A program made the translations under genes and the position numbers. Of a DNA stretch of 34,462 nt, positions 7,215 through 14,100 are shown piece by piece. Below the pieces are notes generated by a model. That model did not search any database. It saw only the letters and a list, made by a program, of their open reading frames with translations, and was not told the origin of the DNA. Each line of letters opens with the position of its first letter. The stretch's first letter is position 1. Source of the DNA: CAZFDT01 sp964518335 (GTDB taxonomy: Bacteria > Planctomycetota > Phycisphaerae > Phycisphaerales > Phycisphaeraceae). Location: NCBI GenBank assembly GCA_964518335.1, contig CAZFDT010000054.1, positions 1 through 34,462 of the forward strand, written 5' to 3'.

Positions 7215-7657
7215 TTGGCGAGTTGGGCAAACGCGGCGGCGACGGCCTTGCTTTCCATCAGCCGCCGCAGTTGATCGCCGCTGGCGGCGGCGATCCTCAC
7301 GGCCTGGGCTGCGGCGCGGTGCGCGGCCTTGGCCTTCTCGACGCGCTCTTGTGCCGCGTGCAGCGCGTTGTCGGCGTCTGATACCTCGCGCGACGCTGCG
7401 GCCAGTGCATGCGCCTCGGCTCGACGGGCCTTTGTGTCGCCGACGAACTTGGAAAGCTCGACGGCTTTTGCGAGACTCCGCAGGTCGTGCGACACGACCA
7501 CACCGGCGTTGAGCCGTCCTGCAAAGGTCAGCGCCTTCTCGGCTGCGCCATCGACGCCACGATGAGCGGAGGCAAGTGCAGCGGAGTAAAGCTTGCGTAG
7601 CAGGTCGCGGTCCTCGACGCGGTGCGCGTCGGTGGGGATGGGTGTTGCAGTGGTCAT
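7211..7657 (-). CDS. Helical coiled-coil element protein
   Basis: This 148-aa Ala-rich protein is predicted almost wholly helical, with heptad-like stretches in its second half (DADNALHAAQERVEKAKAAH). The start at 7657 has AAGGA 6 nt upstream and overlaps the preceding stop (ATGA); its own stop overlaps the next start in the same way. No family is recognised. Scaffold or DNA-associated roles are possible, but nothing in the sequence decides. Confidence 0.65.
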   Translation of the reverse strand: MTTATPIPTDAHRVEDRDLLRKLYSAALASAHRGVDGAAEKALTFAGRLNAGVVVSHDLRSLAKAVELSKFVGDTKARRAEAHALAAASREVSDADNALHAAQERVEKAKAAHRAAAQAVRIAAASGDQLRRLMESKAVAAAFAQLAK

Positions 7658-8025
7658 CGGATTTCCTTCGGGTTGGTGAACTTCTGAACCTTCGGACCAC
7701 GCGCGGCACGCCCGCGCGCTTCGGCATCGGCGATCATTCGCGCGATGTATGTGAATCGGTTGGCGTGCGCCGCCTGGATCGCGGGCGAGTTGTCCCAGGC
7801 ATCGGCGGCCATCTGCCACACGGCGCGATAACTCTGCGTGTCGCCGGGGCCGTCGATGGCGATGGGGGTGTCGAGACTCAGCGGCGGCTTGTGGGTGCTC
7901 ATAACAGGCTCTTTCTTCAATGCGGCCGTTGTGGCCTTTGCTGGTTTCGTCGGGCGCTTGATCGCGCGATATTCCTCGATGAGCTGGCTAATGTCACGGG
8001 ACGATGATGCTTCGCGTATTTCCAT
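7654..8025 (-). CDS. Hypothetical element protein
   Basis: This 123-aa protein from Met 8025 (MEIREASSSRDISQLIEEYR) has a Lys/Ala linker and a helical C-terminal part (AVWQMAADAWDNSPAIQAAH, then ANRFTYIARMIADAEARGRA). The start is uncertain. Met 8046 extends it by 7 residues. Met 7902 (MSTHKPPLS) has GAAAGAG upstream and would give an 82-aa protein. It overlaps the next gene by ATGA. It is not recognised. Confidence 0.55.
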   Translation of the reverse strand: MEIREASSSRDISQLIEEYRAIKRPTKPAKATTAALKKEPVMSTHKPPLSLDTPIAIDGPGDTQSYRAVWQMAADAWDNSPAIQAAHANRFTYIARMIADAEARGRAARGPKVQKFTNPKEIR

Positions 8026-8055
8026 ACCTTCATTATGCGGCCACATATGGCACGC

Positions 8056-8286
8056 TCATGCCTGTTTCGTGCCACTAATGGCATCGAACGCATCGGCGAC
8101 GGCCTCCTGAACCTTGCGAAGCTCTCGCCGGGCCACTGCGGCGTCGCGCATATCGGCATTCTCGAATTGCTCGCTTGTCCACGCGACGAACGGGCATCGC
8201 CCGCACTTGCGCCGTCGCCGCACGCTGCCGCAGTTTTCGCGTGTGTGTGTGATGCGCGTCGGGTTTCCGCATGTAGGGCAGATCAT
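8056..8286 (-). CDS. NrdR-like zinc-ribbon protein
   Basis: This 76-aa protein starts MICPTCGNPTRITHTRENCG and continues VRRRRKCGRC. The CPxCG...TRxxxRxxxxRRRRxCxxC pattern matches the zinc ribbon of NrdR-type regulators, but the ATP-cone domain is missing. The C-terminal half is a helix rich in Glu/Arg/Ala (RRELRKVQEAVADAFDA). It probably binds zinc and DNA. The start overlaps the stop of the upstream gene by ATGA. Short zinc-ribbon proteins of this type are common in phages and islands. Confidence 0.65.
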   Translation of the reverse strand: MICPTCGNPTRITHTRENCGSVRRRRKCGRCPFVAWTSEQFENADMRDAAVARRELRKVQEAVADAFDAISGTKQA

Positions 8287-8561
8287 CGGCGGACCTCCTG
8301 CAAAATCGCGGGTAGATCGTTTTTATGAACGATCCTCTTGCCCGCGCGGTCGAAGCGCTCGGGTATTTGCAGCGCGATCAGCGCCCGCGCGACTCGCTGT
8401 ATGGTCGCGCCGGCTTTGACGGCCAGCGCGTGCGGCGTCGTGTAATCGCAAAGCTCGCTATCGGGGATGATGTTCGACGGAAGTTTCACGCCCTCGCGCG
8501 CCGGGGGAAGATGGCCTTGACGCGGACCGCTAAGTTTTCGACCGGATACTGTGTGTGCCAT
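8283..8561 (-). CDS. Small winged-HTH-like protein
   Basis: This 92-aa protein has a basic N-terminal tail (GRKLSGPRQGHLPPAREG) and a C-terminal fold of MerR/excisionase style: TTPHALAVKAGATIQRVAR (recognition HTH), then a wing IPERFDRAGKRIVHKNDLP. The start at 8561 has AAAGGA 9 nt upstream. The stop overlaps the zinc-ribbon gene (ATGA). It could act as a recombination directionality factor or a regulator; nothing distinguishes these. Confidence 0.6.
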   Translation of the reverse strand: MAHTVSGRKLSGPRQGHLPPAREGVKLPSNIIPDSELCDYTTPHALAVKAGATIQRVARALIALQIPERFDRAGKRIVHKNDLPAILQEVRR

Positions 8562-8763
8562 TGCTGATTTCCTTTTCGGGCGTGTCGCCCGCGCTGGTGG
8601 TGGTGTCGGTGACGGTCGCCCGGATGCATCGCAGGCCATGGTTTCTCAGCAGCCGCTTGAGCGCGGCCCGCAACGCCTGCACGCCATCGACGCCGGGGAG
8701 CGGTTTCAACGTCAGCACGAACTCCGGGCGGGGCAGTGCGCCACGTTTATCCCCTTCTCTCAT
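8530..8763 (-). CDS. Small protein with LPGVDG-RALR motif, primase-associated
   Basis: This 77-aa protein (MREGDKRGALPRPEFVLTLK, then PLPGVDGVQALRAALKRLLR) has a beta strand followed by an amphipathic helix ending NHGLRC. Small proteins with this LxPLPGVDxxRALRxxLKxxLRxxGLRC layout are familiar from phage and plasmid replication clusters, but no function is known to me. Its start is weak: a longer form from 8781 is possible, and the upstream 100 bp hold a repeat cluster. It overlaps the HTH gene by 32 bp. It is the first gene downstream of the primase. Confidence 0.55.
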   Translation of the reverse strand: MREGDKRGALPRPEFVLTLKPLPGVDGVQALRAALKRLLRNHGLRCIRATVTDTTTSAGDTPEKEISNGTHSIRSKT

Positions 8764-8765
8764 AA

Positions 8766-8886
8766 CTTGGCGTTGTGCCATTCCCGCGCGGCGCGTTTCT
8801 TCTCTCTCTCCCTTTATTTGGGGCACAACGCCAAGATCGCCAAGATCGCCAAGATATTTGTATTGGGGCTTCACTTGGCGTTGTGC
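8766..8886. repeat. CGCCAAGAT tandem repeat and three copies of CTTGGCGTTGTGC
   Basis: Three perfect tandem 9-bp units CGCCAAGAT occupy 8829-8855. CTTGGCGTTGTGCC at 8766-8779 is a perfect inverted match to GGCACAACGCCAAG at 8822-8835 (14-bp arms, 42-nt loop), and a third copy, CTTGGCGTTGTGC, lies at 8874-8886 inside the 3' end of the primase gene. The block separates the primase from the downstream small genes and could form alternative hairpins in the operon mRNA. Confidence 0.75.
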
Positions 8887-10877
8887 TCCCGGCGCTCTGC
8901 TTCGGCCAATCGCCAGTACCACGGGCCGGGGTTTTCCGGGCGGTAGGCGGTCACGTTGGCCTCACGCTTGGCGCGGTCCAATGTGCGGCTGCTGATGCCC
9001 TGGGCCTCGCGGGCTTCCTCTTTCACTTCGGTAGCCAGTCGCGGGCCGTCGGCCAGCGCCCGGCGCAGCCATTCGGCGGCGGCATCGCGTTCATCGGCAT
9101 CAGGGCCGGGCTTGCCCTTGTCGGCGCTCATGGCATCGTCGGCGGTTAGCGTGACCGGCTCGGCCTCCCAGCGGATTGACGGCGGGTTGCCGTCGATGGT
9201 GTACGCCAGCCCGTGCGTGTCGGTGCTGATGTTCGACTTCACCGGCAGGAACAGGCGGCGGCGTCCGCTCTCGTCGGCCTTGTCGCGCGTGACAGCCCAG
9301 ACGGTGCGGGCTGCCGCCACGAACGCCAGCGAACCCATCGCCCGGTAGATCGCCGCGCCTTCCCCCTTGCGTAGATGTGTGACGCAGATCAACGCGACGC
9401 TATGACGTGCGGCAAGCTCGGCCAGCGGCGTCAAGGCGCTGCGAACCTCGGCGTTGACGTGTGAATCAGTGCCGCCCAGATATGCGGAAATCGGATCGAC
9501 TATCACGGCCCGGCAATCGGGCGTCGCGTCGATGGCGTGTTCGAGCGCGGGCAGGTCCGCCAATGTGTAGCCGGTACGCACCTTCGCGCCGGTTTTCGTG
9601 TCGATGTGTTCGACGGCTTGCAGCGCGGTCACGCGGCGGCAGTCCGCGCCAGCGGCGTCAAGTCGCGGTTTGATGGTGTCGCTCAAGTCATCTTCGGCGC
9701 TCAGCAGCACGACGCCACCGGGTGCGAACCGCTCCCCGGGCATGTCGGGCCAGCCTACGCCGGTGGTCACACGCGCGGTCAGGTCCAATGTGATAAAGCT
9801 CTTACCCAAGCCCGGATCGCCCGCGAACATGGTGAGCTTTCCGATAGGGATGCGATTCGGCCACAGCCAGCGGATCGGCTGCGCCACCACGTCGCCCAGG
9901 TTCACCAGCACGGGCGCGCTGGTCAGTTCCTCGGCCTCTTTCGTCGGCGCTTCAGCGGGCGGCGTCCACAGCGGCGCGGCCTCGGCCAACGCTTCGATTG
10001 AACGGCGGATATCGTCGGGGTCCGCGCACTCGCGGGCTTCGATGTAGTCAGCGGCGTCGCCACCATCCGGCAATTCATCGGGGGGCGTGACGATGCGGAT
10101 ACGCGCCGCCGGATTCAGCTTCGTGAGGATCGCGGCGACGGCCTGGGCGTACTTTTTGCCGGCGCTGTTGCGGTCGGGCCAGATGATGAATTCGGTACGA
10201 CTTGCGACACCGGACCAGTCGGTAAGCTCTGGCGACTTCGCGCCGTGGGCGCTGGTGATTGCGGGGATGCCCACCGACCATAACGCATCGGCGGTCTTTT
10301 CACCCTCCACAATCCACGGCACGGCATCGGCGGCCAGGTCATCGCCGCGATACGGCCACCACTTCAGCGGATCGCCTACACGCCAGCCGTTACCGTCGCA
10401 GTGGATCGGCCGGTAGGTCTTGTCTTGCATGTCCGGCGCGTTGAACCGTAGCACGCGGGCGTACTCGATAACGTCGTGGTGATACGGCCATGTTCCGCCC
10501 GGCGTCCAGTTTTCGCCGCGATCTTGTTGGACCGTCCACAATGCCGCCGCCGCCGCACGTTCGGGGGTCGGGTGCAGCTTGCCCTTGCGGACCTTGGCGG
10601 CGGGCTTGCCGTTGCCATTACGTGCCGCGTGACCGTTTCCGTTGTCGGCAAAAAGGTCGCGGGCCTCCAGGTGCAACGCGGCCAGCACGTCATCGACGCT
10701 ACAGCCCGCGTGACAGTGAACCAGCGCCCGGCCATCGTCGCCGGTCTTTATGGACAGGCTCGGCTTGCGGTCGTCGTGCGCCGGGCATGGCGCGATCCAG
10801 CCTTGGCCGTTGCGCTTGGCGTTCACGCGCTCCAACACACGGGCGACTGCGGGGGTTGTGGTGGTGGTGGTGCTCAT
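8871..10877 (-). CDS. Primase-helicase (CHC2 zinc finger, TOPRIM, AAA ATPase)
   Basis: This 668-aa replication protein would prime and unwind DNA for the element. Residues 31-59 form a CHC2-type zinc finger (C31, H34, C55, C59; ending VHCHAGCSVDDVLAAL). A TOPRIM-like region at about 185-250 contains VEGEKTADAL and a degenerate acidic motif IWPDRNSAG. A RepA/AAA_25-type ATPase follows from about 330, with Walker A GDPGLGKS (353-360) and Walker B AVIVD (457-461). The Thr-rich N-terminus (MSTTTTTTPAVAR) follows GGGAGG at 8-nt spacing, which fixes start 10877. It overlaps the upstream zinc-finger gene by ATGA. The arrangement resembles phage P4 alpha and other satellite or plasmid primases. The C-terminal 60 residues look like a small winged helix (ATEVKEEAREAQGISSRTLD). 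Confidence 0.88.
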   Translation of the reverse strand: MSTTTTTTPAVARVLERVNAKRNGQGWIAPCPAHDDRKPSLSIKTGDDGRALVHCHAGCSVDDVLAALHLEARDLFADNGNGHAARNGNGKPAAKVRKGKLHPTPERAAAAALWTVQQDRGENWTPGGTWPYHHDVIEYARVLRFNAPDMQDKTYRPIHCDGNGWRVGDPLKWWPYRGDDLAADAVPWIVEGEKTADALWSVGIPAITSAHGAKSPELTDWSGVASRTEFIIWPDRNSAGKKYAQAVAAILTKLNPAARIRIVTPPDELPDGGDAADYIEARECADPDDIRRSIEALAEAAPLWTPPAEAPTKEAEELTSAPVLVNLGDVVAQPIRWLWPNRIPIGKLTMFAGDPGLGKSFITLDLTARVTTGVGWPDMPGERFAPGGVVLLSAEDDLSDTIKPRLDAAGADCRRVTALQAVEHIDTKTGAKVRTGYTLADLPALEHAIDATPDCRAVIVDPISAYLGGTDSHVNAEVRSALTPLAELAARHSVALICVTHLRKGEGAAIYRAMGSLAFVAAARTVWAVTRDKADESGRRRLFLPVKSNISTDTHGLAYTIDGNPPSIRWEAEPVTLTADDAMSADKGKPGPDADERDAAAEWLRRALADGPRLATEVKEEAREAQGISSRTLDRAKREANVTAYRPENPGPWYWRLAEAERREHNAK

Positions 10878-11143
10878 CGCCGTGCCTCCCCGATGGGAAT
10901 GCTGTGCCGCGCCGCTGGATAAGGCGGCAAAATGTGGTCCGGGTCGTCTGGGCGGCATCGGAGACATGGGTAGCGGTTGCAATCGAGCGCCTGCTCGACG
11001 GTGCTTGTCGCCACGTTGCGGGATCGCAGGATCGCCGGGCAGTGGGCGCGGTGATAGAGTCGCTCCGGGCTTTGCGGCGTGAAATAAACGATTGTGCGTT
11101 GTGCTGCAGTGGTCTTGTCATCGTCTGGGATGTCGGGTAACAT
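10874..11143 (-). CDS. Small protein with Ada-like zinc-binding motif
   Basis: This 89-aa protein has the pattern ERLYHRAHCPAI...DCNRYPCLRCRPDD. It matches the Y-H-x(3)-C ... R-x-P-C-x-x-C-x-P metal-binding motif found at the ends of some nucleases and in Ada-like domains. The start at 11143 has GGAG 7 nt upstream, and the stop overlaps the primase start (ATGA), so it is translated together with it. A zinc-dependent DNA-binding role is likely from the motif; anything more is unknown. Confidence 0.6.
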   Translation of the reverse strand: MLPDIPDDDKTTAAQRTIVYFTPQSPERLYHRAHCPAILRSRNVATSTVEQALDCNRYPCLRCRPDDPDHILPPYPAARHSIPIGEARR

Positions 11144-11210
11144 GCTCGTACTCCATGTATTCGCCCGTCATCGGCCAGCCGTGGAAAGTCGGCCGATATC
11201 GGGCTGCGCG

Positions 11211-11477
11211 CTAGACGTACTCAGTCACGTTGGCACGTGGCCGTTTGAGTGCTGGGGTTTCAGTGATGCGACGCGCCAAGTTGCTGCGCCGCCGCTCGAA
11301 GCGTTCGATCGCCTCGGGCGCGATGTGCCATCGCGGCCGTGAGCCGTTCGGATCGTCGGCGAGGTTCAGCGCCTCCAACTCACCGCGATTGATCGCCGCG
11401 AGAACTTTGTGAACCGCAACCCCCCATCGCTTTGCGACAGTTGGCGGCGTGAGGTACTTGTCAGTGTGCGTGTCCAT
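11211..11477 (-). CDS. HTH protein, excisionase/MerR-like, probably leaderless
   Basis: This 88-aa protein (MDTHTDKYLTPPTVAKRWGV) has an excisionase/MerR-style HTH: LTPPTVAKRWGVAVHKVLAA, then the wing with INRGELEALNLADDP and a basic WHIAPEAIERFERRR. It could be a recombination directionality factor or the regulator of the operon. No ribosome binding site precedes any candidate start. ATG 11477 sits at the expected transcription start of the promoter at 11484-11512, so translation from a leaderless mRNA is likely. It is the first gene of the main operon. Confidence 0.7.
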   Translation of the reverse strand: MDTHTDKYLTPPTVAKRWGVAVHKVLAAINRGELEALNLADDPNGSRPRWHIAPEAIERFERRRSNLARRITETPALKRPRANVTEYV

Positions 11478-11478
11478 A

Positions 11479-11512
11479 TGTGCTATTAAAGCACACATCG
11501 GCACACGGTCAA
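11479..11512 (-). promoter_or_regulatory. Promoter with overlapping operator upstream of HTH gene
   Basis: On the minus strand TTGACC (11512-11507) and TTAATA (11489-11484) are separated by exactly 17 nt. The start codon ATG (11477-11475) begins 6 nt after the -10, so transcription should start at or beside it. An inverted repeat TGTGCT-N5-AGCACA (11479-11495) is centred on the -10 element, an ideal place for a repressor. GCACAC recurs at 11491 and 11501. Confidence 0.65.
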
Positions 11513-11563
11513 ACATAAGTGCTTGTAATCGCTGATGTTACGGCTTAACCCGAAACTTTCTGG

Positions 11564-12196
11564 CTATCTTTCGGGCTTGCTGCCCGCGATGATGGCCGCG
11601 CAGTTGCGTTTACCATTCCCCTTACCGCGTTCAGCCCCGTGGTGGATCAGTTTCGTAAGCTCGTCATTCGTGTAATGCTGGCCGTGTCCAACCCTTGGCG
11701 GTATGCCGCACTTGTCGCACCAGTTGAGGATCGTCCTGTCCTTCACCTCTAACTTTGCGGCAAGCTGTTTCTGGGTGAACGTGCCCGTGATCCTGGTAGG
11801 TGGTGCTGCAGTTGCCTTGTTTCTCAATACCTTGGCCTGCAGCAGCAGCGTGTCGGCGTCAATCGGTGCGGTGCTCAGCGTCGCGGTGATGGCCTGCCCG
11901 ATGCGGTACAGGTCGCGCCCTTCCTTCGGTACAGAGTCGGGCCACGCGGCCATACTCCCGCGCGGCGTGACGGTATCGAAAGTCCCGTCGTCCATCTTCA
12001 CCACGAACGGCGCGAAGCACGTTTCACTCACGGCCATGCGAAGCTCCGCCAGTCGCTGGGCGTCCGCCTTTGCTCCGGCGCGGACCAGCTTGGCGAACTG
12101 CTGCAGTTGTCGTGCGAGCGGGCGGGCGTCGGGCATCGTGAAATGATGCTCGGCGGCGTCATGTGATTTTCGGGCGGGGCGGGGTCGCGTTTTCAT
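11564..12196 (-). CDS. HTH regulator of unknown family
   Basis: This 210-aa basic protein (MKTRPRPARKSHDAAEHHF) has a helical middle region (PLARQLQQFAKLVRAGAKAD) and a C-terminal HTH at about 155-200 with FTQKQLAAKLEVKDRTILNW, then CDKCGIPPRVGHGQHYTNDE. The start at 12196 has AAAGG 8 nt upstream. It is separated from the main operon by the promoter at 11479-11512, so it is transcribed towards that promoter and is a good candidate for its repressor; this is inference. It ends GSKPER. Confidence 0.65.
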   Translation of the reverse strand: MKTRPRPARKSHDAAEHHFTMPDARPLARQLQQFAKLVRAGAKADAQRLAELRMAVSETCFAPFVVKMDDGTFDTVTPRGSMAAWPDSVPKEGRDLYRIGQAITATLSTAPIDADTLLLQAKVLRNKATAAPPTRITGTFTQKQLAAKLEVKDRTILNWCDKCGIPPRVGHGQHYTNDELTKLIHHGAERGKGNGKRNCAAIIAGSKPER

Positions 12197-12266
12197 CGTC
12201 TGCACCTTTCGCCGGTTAGGTCCGGGGCCAGCGTGAACGGTGCAGTGTCCACGCAAGCCCCGAACC

Positions 12267-12287
12267 GCATCGGGGATCAGCCGATGC
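12267..12287. terminator. Perfect 7-bp hairpin between integrase and regulator
   Basis: GCATCGG and CCGATGC pair around a 7-nt loop in the 173-bp gap 12197-12369, followed by a second small hairpin GGGCG-AAG-CGCCC at 12321-12333. Both lie downstream of the integrase stop. No T-tract is present, so the terminator role is uncertain. Confidence 0.35.
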
Positions 12288-12369
12288 CCGGTCGATCAAG
12301 TTTACCCGCGCACCATGCACGGGCGAAGCGCCCGCCGCGATCTTCACCGGGGCGGGCGGGGCACTGCGC

Positions 12370-13662
12370 TCATCCGATCTTTGCCAGCACGGCGGTATCC
12401 TCGCGGGCCAGCCCCAGCCAGCCGCGCACGTGCGCGGCGACGGCGCGTAGCCGGTCGTCCTCGATGCCCTCGCGGTAGCGCGTGCTCATGCGGTTGTAAT
12501 CCTCATGCCCCATTACAAGCTCGACGGCGGGGAAGTCGCGCGTCTGCTCGGCGATCGTGGCGAAGGTGTGGCGCAGGGCGTAGAACCCCAGCGCCGGCAC
12601 GTCCTTCGCCTTGCACAGCCGCTTGAACGCCTGCCCCACGGCGTCAACGTTGTGCAGCTTTACGTCGGGCTTGCCGCGTTCGGGCGCGTCCACCTTGCGG
12701 ACCTCGCGGCGTATCCACGCGCGGCGGTACTTCGTCACGAAAACAAGGTCGGCGTCAATGGGGTCGATCGGATCGGGCCGGACCTCCAGCGCCGCCCGGA
12801 TCGCCTCGACGGTTTCTGGCCACAAGATGGCGCGCCGGTCGATGCCGGTTTTGACACGAGCGTAATGCAGCGTGCCTGTGTTCAGGCCAATGTGCCGACG
12901 TTCGAGCCGGGCCACGTCCTCATTGCCAAGCGCGGCGTTGATCGCCAGTAGGACCATCGCCCGCATCGGCACGTCGGCGGCGTCGATGAGCGTGCGAACC
13001 TGGGCGGGCGTGTAGAGCTTCCGGGGCTTGGCGGCGCGGGCCATTCGCATGGCGGCGGGCTTCGGTTTCTTGAAGTCGGAGCCGAAGTCAGCGGGCGCTG
13101 TCATGCCGGTGCTCTTGCGATTCTCCCATCCCCACTTGAACACGGTGCGGACGCGCTGCACGCGATTGCCCAGCGCTACGGGTCCGCAGGTCTTAGCGAA
13201 CTCGGCGCGGAGCGCGGCGAAGTCGGCGGGGTCCAGGTCCACGACGACGCGGGATCGCCCGAACACGCGGCCCATCGTCTGGCAGGTGGTGAAATACAGA
13301 TGCCACGACTGGCCGGATAACTCGCCCGTATCTACGAGTTGCCGCTTGCTCGTCAGGAATGAGTTGCATAGGTACTTGACCGTCACGCCGTCGGCGGTGG
13401 CGGGCCGCGGCTTGCGTCCTGCCTGCAGGTCGTCGCGCTGCTGCAGCCACAGGTCAAGTGCGGCCTGGGGGTCGTCGAGTTTCCCGAAGTAGTGCCGCTT
13501 GCCCCTCACCTTCTTGTACCACCGGCTCGATGGCTCATGCGGCGACAGGGGGAAGTCGGCGGGCAGGCCGAGCCGCTGCAGCAGGGCCAGCGTGGCGGGG
13601 TCGCGTGGCCTGCCCTTGGCCTGCCTGATAGACTTGACCGTGATGCGTCGTCCCTTGCTCAT
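12370..13662 (-). CDS. Tyrosine site-specific integrase
   Basis: This 430-aa recombinase has a basic N-terminal segment (GRRITVKSIRQAKGRPRDP), a core-binding domain with LWLQQRDDLQAGR at about 75-180, and a catalytic domain from about 250. Catalytic positions seen are Lys in RVKTGIDRR, Arg364 and His365 in YALRHTF, His386 in MGHEDYN and nucleophile Tyr396 in STRYREG. The usual first Arg (Gxr-x-x-E) is replaced (AALGNEDVARL) and the first His of HxxR is Tyr; this fits a lineage with altered residues that I believe is common in planctomycetes. Start 13662 has AAAGG upstream. It lies against the right boundary, transcribed away from the tRNA, and should catalyse integration into the tRNA-Met anticodon region. 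Confidence 0.88.
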   Translation of the reverse strand: MSKGRRITVKSIRQAKGRPRDPATLALLQRLGLPADFPLSPHEPSSRWYKKVRGKRHYFGKLDDPQAALDLWLQQRDDLQAGRKPRPATADGVTVKYLCNSFLTSKRQLVDTGELSGQSWHLYFTTCQTMGRVFGRSRVVVDLDPADFAALRAEFAKTCGPVALGNRVQRVRTVFKWGWENRKSTGMTAPADFGSDFKKPKPAAMRMARAAKPRKLYTPAQVRTLIDAADVPMRAMVLLAINAALGNEDVARLERRHIGLNTGTLHYARVKTGIDRRAILWPETVEAIRAALEVRPDPIDPIDADLVFVTKYRRAWIRREVRKVDAPERGKPDVKLHNVDAVGQAFKRLCKAKDVPALGFYALRHTFATIAEQTRDFPAVELVMGHEDYNRMSTRYREGIEDDRLRAVAAHVRGWLGLAREDTAVLAKIG

Positions 13663-13702
13663 GCTGTGCCTTTCGGTTGACCGGGCGGTGTCCGCCGCCC
13701 AT

Positions 13703-13735
13703 GTGGGTGTCAAAATGGGTGTCAACCAGTATAGC
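13703..13735 (+). promoter_or_regulatory. Element-supplied tRNA promoter overlapping two GGGTGTCA sites
   Basis: GTGTCA (13707-13712) and TATAGC (13730-13735) are 17 nt apart and point towards tRNA-Met at 13780, leaving a leader of about 38 nt. The -35 and spacer overlap the tandem sites GTGGGTGTCA (13703-13712) and ATGGGTGTCA (13715-13724), which also occur at the left end. Integrase binding there could affect tRNA transcription. Promoter strength is inferred. Confidence 0.45.
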
Positions 13736-13779
13736 ACGGGGCGGGGGCGACGCAAGAAAACCCATGATTTTACGGGTTC

Positions 13780-13817
13780 GGGCCTGTAGCTCAGTGGTTA
13801 GAGCAGGGGTCTCATAA
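13780..13817 (+). repeat. attR: 38-bp tRNA 5' half supplied by the element
   Basis: This is identical to 3802-3839. Together with the chromosomal 3' half (13818-13852) it rebuilds the tRNA, so the crossover lies in or before the anticodon loop. Confidence 0.9.
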
Positions 13818-13852
13818 ACCCTTGGTCGCTGGTTCGAATCCAGCCGGGCCCA
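13780..13852 (+). tRNA. tRNA-Met(CAU), elongator type
   Basis: The 73-nt sequence folds as a cloverleaf: acceptor GGGCCTG/CGGGCCC (one T-G pair), D stem GCTC/GAGC, anticodon stem GGGGT/ACCCT with loop CTCATAA, and T stem GCTGG/CCAGC with loop TTCGAAT. The discriminator is A and CCA is not encoded. The anticodon CAT reads Met; a lysidine-type tRNA-Ile2 cannot be excluded from sequence. Its 5' half (13780-13817) is the element's copy and the 3' half is chromosomal. Confidence 0.93.
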
Positions 13853-14100
13853 TTGCCGCGCGACGTTGCACTTGACTGCAGGGCATCGCAATGTTCGCTG
13901 GTTGTCACGGTGATGTCATCACCCGAATGGTGGCTTAACTTAGCCGCATCCCTCGCATGGCATCGCACGGTTTCGCCGGATTTCGCGCGTCTACTGCTAC
14001 CTGTACTGCTGCACTTGGTTTCCTCGATGAACGTATGCCGCAGGGCGTGGAAGTCTGCCACGCGGCGCGTAGTGTCCACGTAGGGCACCTCCCCGAACAC
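13853..14100 (-). pseudogene. Degraded remnant of a second tyrosine integrase
   Basis: A minus-strand reading contains VPYVDTTRRVADFHALRHTF, with the HxLRHTF box (about 14029-14049) of tyrosine recombinases. The normal GH and catalytic Tyr region does not follow; instead there is a low-complexity tail. Frame changes upstream suggest decay. The last residues of this reading are antisense to the tRNA. It indicates an earlier integration at this tRNA locus. Confidence 0.45.

Larger units (their letters stand above)
3840..13817. mobile_element. Integrated element in tRNA-Met(CAU), satellite-like
   Basis: This ~10-kb block is bounded by a perfect 38-bp direct repeat of the tRNA 5' half, with a tyrosine integrase at its right edge next to the intact tRNA. 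It encodes integrase, two HTH proteins, a primase-helicase, several small overlapping genes, a Nu1/TerS-like protein and proteins of unknown type, nearly all on the minus strand. No capsid, portal, tail, large terminase, relaxase or type IV secretion gene is visible. Int plus primase plus TerS-like without structural genes resembles phage satellites such as P4 or PICI; this is inference. An integrative plasmid-like element is the alternative. Confidence 0.85.

Noticed and set aside
8829..8855. CRISPR-like array
   Set aside because: The 9-bp units are directly adjacent without spacers, so this is a simple tandem repeat.
13798..13853. Peptide-coding antisense of the tRNA (GPGWIRTSDQGFM)
   Set aside because: This is a common false reading produced by tRNA genes and is not a real gene end.
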